Part shown: one piece after another, positions 14,342 through 23,108 of the stretch
How the letters are laid out: the number at the start of each line of letters is the position of its first letter
How positions within the stretch are numbered: the stretch's first letter is position 1
Virus record (IMG/VR): IMGVR_UViG_3300005262_000092
Location: 1-48,277 of that record
DNA length: 48,277 bases
From: a virus
Reading direction: 5' to 3' (one strand)
Translations under genes and position numbers: made by a program
The notes under the pieces: model-generated
Told to the model about the DNA's origin: nothing
Seen by the model: the letters and a program-made list of their open reading frames with translations, nothing else
Databases searched by the model: none

Positions 14342-16183
14342 ATGGATATCAAGGTCCCGCTGAAGATGCTCAAGTTCGGCCACGAAGACGGCGAGGGGAT
14401 CAATGCCCGCGTCGCCGGCCGGGAAGACGGCATCGCCGCACTTGCGGCCAACATCTTCGCCAACGGCCAGATCGAGAACCTCGTCGTCAAGGATGCCGGC
14501 GGCGGCTTTTTCGCTGTAGCGAATGGCAACCGGCGCCTTGCCGCCTTTCACATGATTCACGGTAAGAATTCCGATCAGCCGATCGGCTGCACGCTGCACG
14601 AGGTCGATGCGGCCAAGGCTTTTGAATATTCGCTCGCGACCGCGATCACGGCCGAGCAGCTCCATCCGGTCGACCAATATGAAGCCTTCGCCAAGCTGAA
14701 GGAGCGCGGCCAGTCAGAAGAAGAGATCGCAGCGCACTACGGCATGTCGGTCAAGTACATCCGACAGCGGCTTGCGATGGGCGAACTGTCACCAGCGATC
14801 CGTCAAGCATGGCGCGCCGGAGAATTCGACGAGGAGGCCGCCCAGGCGTTTACGCTGGCGTCCGACCACGCCCAGCAAGAGAAAGTGCTCGAAAAGCTGC
14901 GCAAGGACGTGGCCGAGCAGAGCTGGGGCGATGGCAAGATCGACGCCGACGAGGTCGAGGACGAGCTCAAGGTTGATCCGAACAGCGTCGGCTATCTCCT
15001 CCGGTTTGTGGGGACCGAGGCCTACGAGGCGAAGAAAGGCAAGATCATCACGCGCGATCTGTTCGGTCACCGACACAAGGTCTCCGACGAAAAGCTGTTG
15101 AAGAAGCTCGCCGACGACAAGCTCGAGGAAGCCTGCAAGCAGCTGAAGAGCGAGGGCTGGTCGTTCGCGACGATCGGGCGCCCGAACAATTACTGGGACT
15201 ACGGCACCACCAAGATCGAGCCGGCGCCGACCTCGGAGGAGGCGGCGCGGATCGAGCATCTCGAAGCGATCATCGGCGACGACAACAGCCTTCTCTCGTC
15301 TGAGATGACCATTGACCAGGTCAGCGCCTATTCCGAGCTTCAGACGATCGACAAGGCCATTCTCGATCGAGCCTATACGGTCGAGATGCGCGCTAAGAGC
15401 GGCTGCTGGGTCGACATCGACCACAACGGCGCACTGAAGGTCGAGTATGGCAAGATCAAGCCGAAGGAGAAGGCTGCCGCCGCTGCCGTCGAGCGCACCG
15501 AGCGCAAGAAGGCAGCATCCAACCAGGCGGCGGCTGAAGCTAAGCCGGCGCCGGCATCAAAGGTGATCTCGAATGCGCTTCGCCAGCGTCTCGAAGCCCA
15601 GTTGATCACCGCTACGCGCGATGCGATCGCCGGAGATCCGCTGCTTGCAGAATCGCCCTTCGCCGAAGTCATGGCCAAGACGATCTGCGGGATGATCACG
15701 CCCGATCGCGCGTTCTCGATGCCAGACGGCGTGCGCACCAAGTTGCCCTCGATCCGGCAGGCGCTCGATCAGAACGTTTTCAATGCCGCGATGGCAAAAC
15801 GCTTCGACGCGCAGGACTACTTCTCCAATGCGCCGAAGCCGCTGGTGCTCAAAGCCATCAGCGAGGCGATCAATCCGGATGAGGCCCGAAGGCTGACGAG
15901 CAAGACGAAGGTCGACGTCTGGAAATGGGCGCTGGACAATCTTGCGAAGACTGGTTGGCTGCCGAAGGAGCTGCGAACAGTCCATTACCGCGGGCCCGGG
16001 TCCGATGGCTACAAGAAGCCGGCGGGCGACGAGGCAAAACCTGAGGTCCCAACGGCGATGCGCGACGCATTGTCGAAGGCCGAGACTGCACTGAAGCCAC
16101 TGAAGCGCGCGGCGGCCGCGCGGAAGAAGGTCGCAAAGGCGGCCGCCAAGAAGCCCGCCAAAAAGCCGGCGAAGAAGAAGTAG
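14342..16183 (+). CDS. ParB/RepB/Spo0J-family protein with basic tail
   Basis: A 613-residue ParB-family protein. The N-terminal ParB fold includes NGNRRLAA (61-68), matching the GERRLRAA-type motif. A helix-turn-helix follows at ~127-155 (EEEIAAHYGMSVKYIRQRLA). The middle (200-420) is an unassigned helical extension. The last ~25 residues are Lys/Ala/Pro repeats like histone H1 (AKKPAKKPAKKK), expected to bind DNA nonspecifically. No ParA is visible, so plasmid-type partition is unlikely. Such proteins in phages are candidates for replication or transcription control. It is the second ParB-fold protein in this operon. Confidence 0.85.
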   Translation: MDIKVPLKMLKFGHEDGEGINARVAGREDGIAALAANIFANGQIENLVVKDAGGGFFAVANGNRRLAAFHMIHGKNSDQPIGCTLHEVDAAKAFEYSLATAITAEQLHPVDQYEAFAKLKERGQSEEEIAAHYGMSVKYIRQRLAMGELSPAIRQAWRAGEFDEEAAQAFTLASDHAQQEKVLEKLRKDVAEQSWGDGKIDADEVEDELKVDPNSVGYLLRFVGTEAYEAKKGKIITRDLFGHRHKVSDEKLLKKLADDKLEEACKQLKSEGWSFATIGRPNNYWDYGTTKIEPAPTSEEAARIEHLEAIIGDDNSLLSSEMTIDQVSAYSELQTIDKAILDRAYTVEMRAKSGCWVDIDHNGALKVEYGKIKPKEKAAAAAVERTERKKAASNQAAAEAKPAPASKVISNALRQRLEAQLITATRDAIAGDPLLAESPFAEVMAKTICGMITPDRAFSMPDGVRTKLPSIRQALDQNVFNAAMAKRFDAQDYFSNAPKPLVLKAISEAINPDEARRLTSKTKVDVWKWALDNLAKTGWLPKELRTVHYRGPGSDGYKKPAGDEAKPEVPTAMRDALSKAETALKPLKRAAAARKKVAKAAAKKPAKKPAKKK

Positions 16184-16190
16184 CACGGCG

Positions 16191-16460
16191 ATGGCGGGCG
16201 AGGCACACGAGGGCGTCGTAACGTTTGAGCCGCTGCCGTTCGGCCGGGAGGCCGTGCTGCTCGGCAAGGTGCAGGTCGGAGAGATCCACGCGATCGAGGG
16301 CGATCGCTACGGCGCTTGCTTTCGCCTCAACCTGCCGGATGCATCGGCCTCGACGGGCTTTCGACCGGCAGCCGACGTCGACGACGCCAAACGCCTCGCC
16401 CTGATCAAGATCAACGATTGGCTCAATGCGGCTGGCCTGGTGCCGGCGGGAGGGGTCTGA
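16191..16460 (+). CDS. Hypothetical protein, 89 aa
   Basis: A small beta-rich protein (VTFEPLPFGREAVLLGKVQV, then YGACFRLNLPDA) with a C-terminal helix containing DDAKRLALIKINDWL. It is possibly a single-domain binding protein; I do not recognise the family. Its stop shares one base with the next start. Confidence 0.7.
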   Translation: MAGEAHEGVVTFEPLPFGREAVLLGKVQVGEIHAIEGDRYGACFRLNLPDASASTGFRPAADVDDAKRLALIKINDWLNAAGLVPAGGV

Positions 16461-16690
16461 TGTGTGACTGCGTCAAGCGCGTGAACGAGAACCTCAAGCA
16501 GCACAACACCGTGCTGACTGAGCTGACGATGGTCAACATGACCACCGGCGCCGGTCGGCAGAGCCTGCAGATTGCAACCCAGCGCCTCAAGCGCGGTCGC
16601 ACGAAGGTCTACACGGTGGTGCCGAGCTTCTGCCCGTTCTGCGGCCAGCGCTGCGTTCCTAAAGGCAAGCCGAAAGCGGAGAGGAAATGA
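16460..16690 (+). CDS. Small zinc-binding-like protein, 76 aa
   Basis: Contains an N-terminal CDC and a C-terminal SFCPFCGQRC, so four to five cysteines could bind one zinc as a rubredoxin-like knuckle. Basic C-terminus (KGKPKAERK). Coupled to neighbours by TGATG and ATGA. Function unknown. Confidence 0.75.
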   Translation: MCDCVKRVNENLKQHNTVLTELTMVNMTTGAGRQSLQIATQRLKRGRTKVYTVVPSFCPFCGQRCVPKGKPKAERK

Positions 16691-17175
16691 GATCGCCGCT
16701 GAAGCTGCGCGCGCTGTCTGTTCGCCAGCCATGGGCCTGGGCGATCATTCACGCCGGCAAGGACATCGAGAACCGTGGCCATGTTGCGGTTTGGAAGGGT
16801 GGGATGAAGCCCCAACGTATCGCCATCCACGCGTCGAAGGGCATGACGCGCGATGAATATGAGAGTGCGAGCGACTTCATGCGGTCGATCGGTATTATCT
16901 GCCCGCCGGCGGGCGCGCTGATACGCGGCGCCGTCATTGGCATGGTCGAGGTGGCCGATATCGTGACCAGGAGCTCGAGCCCGTGGTTCTTTGGGCCGCG
17001 TGGTCTGGTGCTGAGAGATCCCGAACCGTGCGAGCCTATCGCGGCGGCCGGTCAGTTAGGCTTCTTCGTCTGGTCGGCCGGCGGTGCGATTGAGCAGCCG
17101 CTGAAGTGGATGCGTCTAAAGGACGAGCCGAATTCGCCCGACAAGACGGCGGTTTCAGACGATCTTTTCGGCTGA
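16687..17175 (+). CDS. ASCH-domain protein
   Basis: A 162-residue protein of the ASCH (PUA-like) fold: LRALSVRQPWAWAIIHAGKD at the start is the family signature, followed by DIENRG, HASKG and the VIGMVEVADI strand. ASCH proteins bind RNA or modified bases; some act as RNases or amidohydrolases on modified nucleosides. Phages carry them often. Proximity to the methyltransferase is suggestive but no substrate can be assigned. Confidence 0.85.
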   Translation: MRSPLKLRALSVRQPWAWAIIHAGKDIENRGHVAVWKGGMKPQRIAIHASKGMTRDEYESASDFMRSIGIICPPAGALIRGAVIGMVEVADIVTRSSSPWFFGPRGLVLRDPEPCEPIAAAGQLGFFVWSAGGAIEQPLKWMRLKDEPNSPDKTAVSDDLFG

Positions 17176-17186
17176 AGGTAGTGAAG

Positions 17187-17507
17187 ATGAACCCGCCCGG
17201 CAAAACCACGCTCCCCCGCATGCAGCACACCGCCATGATCGAGGCCGAGCGCATCGAGATCACCCAGGACTACTGGGTCAAGGAGGGCCGAATCAAGGCA
17301 CCCGAGCCGCACATGGTCGAGCGCCGCGACGATCTCTCCGGCATCGTCCGGCTGATCGACGCCATCAACAGCGACCCGGATCTGCTCGATCGCGTGAAGA
17401 AACGCATGATCGCGATGGCGAAGGCGGCAGATGCGCCGCCGGCGGCGCCGCCGTCGGAAGAGTCCGACGCTGCTGGCGAAGTGCAAGAGACCGAGGCTGC
17501 CGACTGA
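17187..17507 (+). CDS. Hypothetical protein upstream of primase
   Basis: A 106-residue protein. Residues 14-60 look folded (AMIEAERIEITQDYWVKEG), and the C-terminal ~40 residues are an Ala/Pro/Glu-rich tail. ATG 17187 is chosen with AAGG upstream; GTG 17181 is an alternative. Its stop shares one base with the primase start, so a replication-linked role is plausible. Confidence 0.7.
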   Translation: MNPPGKTTLPRMQHTAMIEAERIEITQDYWVKEGRIKAPEPHMVERRDDLSGIVRLIDAINSDPDLLDRVKKRMIAMAKAADAPPAAPPSEESDAAGEVQETEAAD

Positions 17508-18709
17508 TGGCGCGCATCTCCGAAGACGAGCTCGACGACATCCGCGCTCGCAACGCGATCTTCGACGTCGCGTCGGGCTACACCAAGCTGCGCCGATCAG
17601 GCGGCAAGCTGCTCGGCGCGTGCCCGATGTGCGGCGGCAAGGTGAACTCCGGACGCTTCGAGGTCTTCGAGAAAGACAACAGCTGGGCCTGCTACGCCTA
17701 CTGCAACACCGGCGGCGACGTCATCAGCCTGGTGCAGCAGGTCGAGGGCTGCGACTTCCGCGCCGCGATCGAGAAGCTCGGCGGCCGCACCGCGATCGAC
17801 GCCACGCGCGCCAAGGAACTGTTCGAGGAACGCGAGCGAAAGCGCCTGGCGCGTGAGAAGACGTCGGCCGATTACCGCGAGGCCGAGCGTAAGCGGCTGC
17901 ACCGGACATGGAAGCAGACGCAGCCGATCCACGACACCATCGCGGCCCGCTACCTCCAGGGACGAGGACTGCAGCTGCCGGAGCGCTGCCCTGGTCTGCG
18001 CTTTGCGCCGGCGATGCCGTACTGGCACGGCGAGACGGTCGACGATCACGGCCGCAAAGCCGGCCCGCGCAAGATCCACGAAGGCCCGGCGATGGTTGGC
18101 GCCTTCATCCGCCCGGACGGCAAATTCGGCGGGTTGCATCTGACCTGGCTGAACGTCATTACGTCACCTGATGACGTAACGCCGGCGGCGCCGACCAAGG
18201 CTGCGATCCACGACCCCGACACCGGCGAGATACTCAACTCCAAGAAGATGCGCGGCTCCAAGACCGGCGCCTATATCGCCATCGTGATGCTCGACGCCCC
18301 GAAGCGCCTGGTGATCGGCGAGGGGATCGAGACCGTGCTCTCGGTCTGGACGGCAATGCACCAGGCGGGCCGGCCGCTCGACGACATGGCCTTCTGGGCC
18401 GCCGGCGACCTCGGCAATCTCGCAGGCCGGGCGAACAAGACGGTCAACCACCCGTCCTTGAAGCGTCCGAACAACCAGCCCCAGAAGGTGCCCGATCGTT
18501 TTCCCGATCTCGACGACCCCGGCCTGTCGATCCCTGATTCCGTCGAGGAGCTGATCCTGCTCGGCGACGGCGACAGCGAACCCGTGCTGACCGAATACGC
18601 CATGGAACGCGCTGCGCGCCGCTACGCGCGGGAAGGGCGCGTGATCCGGATCGCGTTCGCGCCGGCGGGGCTGGACTTCAATGATTTGCTGAAAGCTGCT
18701 GCTGCATGA
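17507..18709 (+). CDS. DNA primase-like protein (CHC2 zinc finger and TOPRIM)
   Basis: A 400-residue protein. The N-terminal zinc-binding domain has Cys at 39, 42, 62 and 66 (ACPMCGG and ACYAYCNTGGD), the CHC2-type motif of DnaG-like primases with the usual His replaced by Cys. The C-terminal half has TOPRIM-3-like motifs (RLVIGEGIETVLSVW near 262-276 and LILLGDGDSE near 345). It would make RNA primers or recognise the origin together with the helicase encoded next, whose start overlaps this stop by 4 bases. Confidence 0.9.
   Translation: MARISEDELDDIRARNAIFDVASGYTKLRRSGGKLLGACPMCGGKVNSGRFEVFEKDNSWACYAYCNTGGDVISLVQQVEGCDFRAAIEKLGGRTAIDATRAKELFEERERKRLAREKTSADYREAERKRLHRTWKQTQPIHDTIAARYLQGRGLQLPERCPGLRFAPAMPYWHGETVDDHGRKAGPRKIHEGPAMVGAFIRPDGKFGGLHLTWLNVITSPDDVTPAAPTKAAIHDPDTGEILNSKKMRGSKTGAYIAIVMLDAPKRLVIGEGIETVLSVWTAMHQAGRPLDDMAFWAAGDLGNLAGRANKTVNHPSLKRPNNQPQKVPDRFPDLDDPGLSIPDSVEELILLGDGDSEPVLTEYAMERAARRYAREGRVIRIAFAPAGLDFNDLLKAAAA
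18159..18179. repeat. Inverted repeat inside the primase gene
   Basis: Perfect 8-bp dyad TTACGTCA-CCTGA-TGACGTAA within the primase coding region, in the linker before the TOPRIM part. It could be a protein-binding site or an mRNA hairpin; chance is not excluded. Confidence 0.35.
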
Positions 18710-21030
18710 CCCTCGAGGCCGTCCTCGACCTGGTCGACAACGCCCCCGCGTTCGTCGACATCGATCCCGCAACCCTCGCGCAGGCGGAGCGCAAGTTCGG
18801 CCTTGAGCAGATGGCGGCCGCCTTAGCGCGCCTGAAGGCCACAGAGGGCGACGATCGCCTGCCGGCGTTGTCCGCGTTGGCCGAGCAGCTCGGCGCGCTG
18901 GCGGCCGCCGGCGCGATCGCCGAACCGCTCGCCAAGGCCTCCCTCGAGGCCGCCGTGGTCGATATCGGCCTGATCCGGGATCTCGGAGCGAAGGCCGTCA
19001 AGGCCGCGATCGCCGCCGGCCTCAAGCTCGGCAAAAAGACTCCCGCGGATCTATCGGAGGTGCGACGCGCCGCTTCAGCGGCGCTTGGAGCACCTCACAT
19101 CAATGGGCGCCCGCGAGAGGCGGGCGACCGCACGGGTTCTGCCCCCGTTTCGGCTTCCCCGGCTTCCTCGCCCTCTGGCGAAGCAGACGATTTAGATCAA
19201 ACCCTCGCGCCTTCATCTTCGTCTTTCGCTTCATCCGCCCCCCACACCCCCGTAGGGGAAGAAGGCGAGCGAGATGAAACCCTCGAAAACGATGAGGACG
19301 AAGACGACGAAGGTCTGCCCGACGAACCGATCAGCGACGAGACCTTCCGCGAGTGCGCGGGCCTCGATCAATCCGACGTCGACAACGGCAAGCGCCTGAT
19401 CGCCTATTTCGGCCGCGACCTGATGGTGCGGCAGGAAGACGACGTCGCGGCAGGTCAAATGCTGGCCTGGACCGGCACGCACTGGGACCTCGCGGGTGGT
19501 GAGGCCTTGGCGCATCTGATCGGCCAGCGCGTCGGCGATCTGATCAAGCTGGAAGCGGCCTACATCGAGTTCTCGAATTCGGAGGCGCGCGCGGTCAACG
19601 CGGCCGAGGCGGCAGCCAAAGAGCTGAAGGACATCGTTCCGGACGACACGGCGGAGCAGCATGCGAGGGTTGAGGAGCTGCTCGCCATCGTTGGCGCGGG
19701 GAAAAAGGCGCGGACAGCGCTCTCGACGCGGCGCGCGAACCGCAAGAAATGGGGCATCTCGACCAAGAATGCGGGCCGCATCGCCGCGATGATCAAGTGC
19801 GCGGCGCCACACCTGCGCCGGCATCCGGACGCGTTCAACGCGGACCCGCTCAAGGTCGCGACCTTGACGCACACGCTATCATTCGTGCCGAAGCTGGATC
19901 CGGAGAACCCGGACCCCGATGGCAAACGTCCGCTGGTGATCGACGGCCGCGTCCAGTATGAGCTCGTCGCCAAGCCCGGTCACGATCGGGAGGACCTGCT
20001 CACTGCGGTCATCCCGTACGCCTACCGGAAAAATGCGACGGCGCGCGAGTTCAACATCTTCCTCGATCTGTTCCAGCCCGAGGCCAAGAAGCGCCGCACC
20101 GTGCAGCAGTATTCGGGTATGAGCCTGACGGCGCAGCCGGTGCAGCGCGTGATGTTCCACACCGGCACCGGCGGCAACGGCAAGAGCGTCTTCCTCGAGG
20201 TGCTCGCCCGCGTGTTCGGCGACGGGCTGTCGGTCGGCGTACCCGCTGAAACAGTCTCCGGCGTGGTGGCGAATAACCCGAGCGCACCCACGCCTGACAT
20301 CGCTCGCTGCTACGCCAAGCGCTACCTGCGCATCGCTGAGCTGCCGAAAGATGCTCCGCTCAAGATGGAGACCATCAAGAAGCTCACCGGCGGCGAGCGC
20401 TGGCCGGTTCGCACGATGTACAAGGGCTACTTCGAGTTCAAGCCGACCGCCAAGCCGCACATGAGCGGCAACGGCGAGCCGAAATTCGACGGCTCAGACG
20501 GCGGCATGCGCCGGCGTCTGGCGATCGTGGAATGGTCGGTGACGCTGCCGCCCGAACGGCATCGCGACTTCGAGGACGTGGTGTCCGAGATCGTCGCCGA
20601 AGGCTCCGGGATCCTGAACTGGCTGATCGCTGGCGCGCTCGATTTCCTCAACAACGGCTTCATCCTCTCCGAGGACATCCTGCAGACGACCGCAGAGCAC
20701 TTCGCCGAGATGGACCCCGTTGGCCAGTTTGCCGACGCGCACGTGAAGCCTGATGCCGGCGGACCAGGCGTGCCGGCGCGCCAGATGTTCCTTGCCTACA
20801 AGGCGTGGAGCGAAGCCAACGGCAAGGCGCACATGCACGAGACGCGCTTCGGACGCACGATGAAGAAGAAGTTCAAGCGCGACGACAGCGGCCGCATCCA
20901 CCGCTACGTCGACGTCGCATTGCACGACGTGCCCGAAAGCCCGACGCAGCCTCACTCGCAATCATCACCGCCTGACGACGGCTACCAGCCGCCGAGCAAC
21001 TATCCCGACGCCGGAGACGAGGAAATCTGA
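18706..21030 (+). CDS. P4-type SF3 helicase (phage/plasmid primase-helicase)
   Basis: A 774-residue replication protein. The N-terminal ~140 residues are helical and unassigned. Residues ~145-205 form a Ser- and Asp/Glu-rich linker. The middle corresponds to the D5-N region. The helicase domain has Walker A GTGGNGKS at 487-494, then the ALPKDAPLK-type region (ELPKDAPLKMETIKKLTGG) and the sensor-like PHMSGNGEPKF. The family (P4 alpha, D5) forms hexameric 3'-5' helicases that load at iteron origins. With the upstream primase gene it forms a split replication module. The iteron field directly downstream fits this. Confidence 0.9.
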   Translation: MTLEAVLDLVDNAPAFVDIDPATLAQAERKFGLEQMAAALARLKATEGDDRLPALSALAEQLGALAAAGAIAEPLAKASLEAAVVDIGLIRDLGAKAVKAAIAAGLKLGKKTPADLSEVRRAASAALGAPHINGRPREAGDRTGSAPVSASPASSPSGEADDLDQTLAPSSSSFASSAPHTPVGEEGERDETLENDEDEDDEGLPDEPISDETFRECAGLDQSDVDNGKRLIAYFGRDLMVRQEDDVAAGQMLAWTGTHWDLAGGEALAHLIGQRVGDLIKLEAAYIEFSNSEARAVNAAEAAAKELKDIVPDDTAEQHARVEELLAIVGAGKKARTALSTRRANRKKWGISTKNAGRIAAMIKCAAPHLRRHPDAFNADPLKVATLTHTLSFVPKLDPENPDPDGKRPLVIDGRVQYELVAKPGHDREDLLTAVIPYAYRKNATAREFNIFLDLFQPEAKKRRTVQQYSGMSLTAQPVQRVMFHTGTGGNGKSVFLEVLARVFGDGLSVGVPAETVSGVVANNPSAPTPDIARCYAKRYLRIAELPKDAPLKMETIKKLTGGERWPVRTMYKGYFEFKPTAKPHMSGNGEPKFDGSDGGMRRRLAIVEWSVTLPPERHRDFEDVVSEIVAEGSGILNWLIAGALDFLNNGFILSEDILQTTAEHFAEMDPVGQFADAHVKPDAGGPGVPARQMFLAYKAWSEANGKAHMHETRFGRTMKKKFKRDDSGRIHRYVDVALHDVPESPTQPHSQSSPPDDGYQPPSNYPDAGDEEI

Positions 21031-21064
21031 TCATTAAAGGGATTGTCTGTTGCAGATAAGTCAC

Positions 21065-21358
21065 CGAGGGTTCGCTTTGCGAGGGTCTGTCGAGGGTTCG
21101 CTGTCAAACCCTCGTCATTCGACATGTGCCTGTGCCGCAACGGCTTTTGCGATCATGTCGAGGGTTTCGAGGGTCTCGCGCGCGCATACACATGCGAGAG
21201 GGGAAGCGGACGCACATGACGTCGGCCCATCAACGGAGTTTCAATAAATGAAGTTGACTCAGGCGTTACACGGAAAAACCGTCTCTACCCTCGAACTCTC
21301 TATTTTCTAAGGCTAAAACCCTCGACTAAACCCTCTCCAAAACCCTCGCAAACCCTCG
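21065..21358. repeat. Iteron-like field, candidate replication origin
   Basis: About eleven copies of the 9-mer CGAGGGTTT or close variants, in both orientations, fill the non-coding region after the helicase gene. Forward copies begin near 21065, 21080, 21091, 21159 and 21168. Reverse copies (AAACCCTCG or variants) begin near 21106, 21287, 21316, 21328, 21340 and 21350. The last cluster is spaced 10-12 bases, about one helical turn. Two more exact copies lie inside the helicase gene at 19199 and 19277. P4-type helicases bind such repeats at ori, so this is the best origin candidate. The region has no gene and is locally richer in A+T. Confidence 0.75.
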
Positions 21359-21425
21359 AAAGATCAAAATGGACTGAATCTAGAGATGTTCTGAAGCTAT
21401 CGAAGGTCCCGGGCAGACCTTTCGA

Positions 21426-21456
21426 GAGAAACGATACCCGCTCGGTATCGTTTCTC
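21426..21456. repeat. 13-bp perfect hairpin before the 226-aa gene
   Basis: GAGAAACGATACC (21426-21438), 5-base loop, GGTATCGTTTCTC (21444-21456). A second small palindrome CTCGATCGAG (21454-21463) follows. There is no T-run on the plus strand after the stem, so an operator, an origin structure or an RNA element is more likely than a terminator. Confidence 0.6.
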
Positions 21457-21509
21457 GATCGAGATTTGAGAAAGTACCAAAAGCGAACCGGTAGCACGAA
21501 GAGGGAACG

Positions 21510-22190
21510 ATGATGGCAAACGGCTCGATGTTGACGCATTACGATGCTGCCATGCGATTGCTTTCAAATGCCCTGAATTCCAGGGATATGACCGTGGTGA
21601 TCAAAAGCCGCGATGATCTCGGACTGCTAAAGCTGCGAGCTAAGCAGGTGCGTGATCGTCAGCTTCTGGCGGATGCCACCGAATTCCAAATGCGGGTAGA
21701 GCGATGGCTCGGATCTCTCCTGAGCGAGACGAAAAATGCCGGCATCTTGGCGAACGGACCGCGACCTAAGGGGATCGACGACAACAAAGTCACCCTTCGG
21801 GAAATCGGGGTCGATAAAAAGCTGTCTTCAGCAGCCCAACGCGCCGCTGCGATGAACGACACCGCATTCGAGGACAAGATCAGGGATGTTCGTGCGACGG
21901 TGGTGCTCGGCCGAAAGGCGCGGACGATCGGACGCATTAAATCGGCAGACGCCGAGTTGGGCGAAGATAGCGATCCCTTCGTGTATCGGCTTTTGGATGG
22001 AACACCATTGGGTATCGTGAGGCTCGGAAGCGTCCAATCCCGCATTCGTCGTGCAGAAGTCGAATTGGCCTTGCTCAATGCCGTGGCCGCGCATATCGGC
22101 GGAGCGGCCGACCAATTGTCGAGCGTGCAGCAAAGCATATCTGCGGAGCAACTCGATAACATGATCAACGCAGCAACAAAGGAAAGTTGA
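21510..22190 (+). CDS. Stand-alone homologue of the methyltransferase N-terminal domain
   Basis: A 226-residue protein. Residues ~30-130 align by eye with the N-terminal domain of the MT-A70 protein at 11352: VRDRQLLADATEFQMRVERW, then LREIGVDKKLSSAAQRAAAM. This domain is common in alphaproteobacterial prophages; I recall it as unannotated and helical with an HTH-like end. The C-terminal ~90 residues are unique. Start ATG 21510 follows GAGGGA. It lies just downstream of the iteron field and hairpin, so it may act there (inference). Confidence 0.75.
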   Translation: MMANGSMLTHYDAAMRLLSNALNSRDMTVVIKSRDDLGLLKLRAKQVRDRQLLADATEFQMRVERWLGSLLSETKNAGILANGPRPKGIDDNKVTLREIGVDKKLSSAAQRAAAMNDTAFEDKIRDVRATVVLGRKARTIGRIKSADAELGEDSDPFVYRLLDGTPLGIVRLGSVQSRIRRAEVELALLNAVAAHIGGAADQLSSVQQSISAEQLDNMINAATKES

Positions 22191-22288
22191 GAGATCTCGG
22201 CAGACCGTCTGGGCAACGGTGTGCGCGTAAAGATGTGACGTGACGGCCAGCAAATCGGTGTGGAAAATCGAGATGTTGGAGCTAACGA

Positions 22289-22951
22289 ATGAAGCCGATC
22301 GCGGACGAGCTGGAAAAGCTCTCGCCGGAGGTGCGCGCCGAACTAGCGAAGCCGTTCGAGCCGCGTGATCCACGCCATGCGGAGATCGTCGCCGGTAAGG
22401 ACGCGAGGTGGTACGTCGTCGAGGTGTTCGCCTCTGAGCAGGTTGCGGTTGCCAATGCTCTCGCCGAACATCGCTTTGGCGTCTACGTCCCGGAGGTCGA
22501 AGAGGAGATCATCCGGCGCGGCCGCAAGGTCGAGCGTCGCGTGCCGATGTTCTCCGGCTATCTGTTTGTGTTTATGTGGTACAGCGACGCGCACTGGCAG
22601 TGCATCAGCAGCCTTCCTGGCGTGGTCGAGATCGTCGGCGCTTTGCCTGATGCCGAGATCGACGTCGTGCGCGAGATGGAGAATTCGAAGCGCCCGGTGA
22701 TCATCGATATCGAACCGGAGCTGGAGCCCGAACCCGAGCCGGTGAAAGCGAAGTCGAAGAAAAAGCGGCGATGGAAAAACCGCAAGGGCGCGAAGGCGAA
22801 GGCCAAAGCAGCTAAGCCGAAGGTGATCACCGAGGCCGACCTGCGAGCGCAGATCATAACTACCCGTGCATGGTCAGCCTTCGATGACGTACTACAGCTT
22901 GACAGCGAAGGACGGAATCAGACCTTGATGCGCGCCTTGGGACTGTCCTAG
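22289..22951 (+). CDS. NusG-like protein, NGN domain with basic tail
   Basis: A 220-residue protein. Residues ~45-125 match the NusG N-terminal (NGN) domain: WYVVEVFASEQVAVANALAE, FGVYVPEV, RVPMFSGYLFVFM, then LPGVVEIVG. A Lys-rich segment (~152-175) and a short tail replace the KOW domain expected in NusG. NGN domains bind RNA polymerase and suppress pausing or termination. Position just before two strong hairpins and the late operon suggests a Q-like late antiterminator (inference). GGAG lies 9 bases before the ATG. Confidence 0.85.
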   Translation: MKPIADELEKLSPEVRAELAKPFEPRDPRHAEIVAGKDARWYVVEVFASEQVAVANALAEHRFGVYVPEVEEEIIRRGRKVERRVPMFSGYLFVFMWYSDAHWQCISSLPGVVEIVGALPDAEIDVVREMENSKRPVIIDIEPELEPEPEPVKAKSKKKRRWKNRKGAKAKAKAAKPKVITEADLRAQIITTRAWSAFDDVLQLDSEGRNQTLMRALGLS

Positions 22952-23071
22952 TACCGACCGCATCACACGGAACGCCGGAACGGACAGACCATCGAAGCAG
23001 GTTGATGCTTCTCAAATCCGGCAATGTGTCCAAAGTTAAAATAGCCGGGTGAGTTGGGAGATTACATGGCG

Positions 23072-23108
23072 AAGCCCGGACACGGAAACGTGCCGGGCTT
23101 TCGTGTTT
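23072..23108 (+). terminator. Probable intrinsic terminator after NusG-like gene
   Basis: Stem AAGCCCGG(A)CACG, GAAA loop, CGTG-CCGGGCTT (23072-23100) with one bulged A, followed by TCGTGTTT. It has a strong GC stem and a weak T-tract. It separates the early operon from the late genes and would be a natural target for antitermination. Confidence 0.65.
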
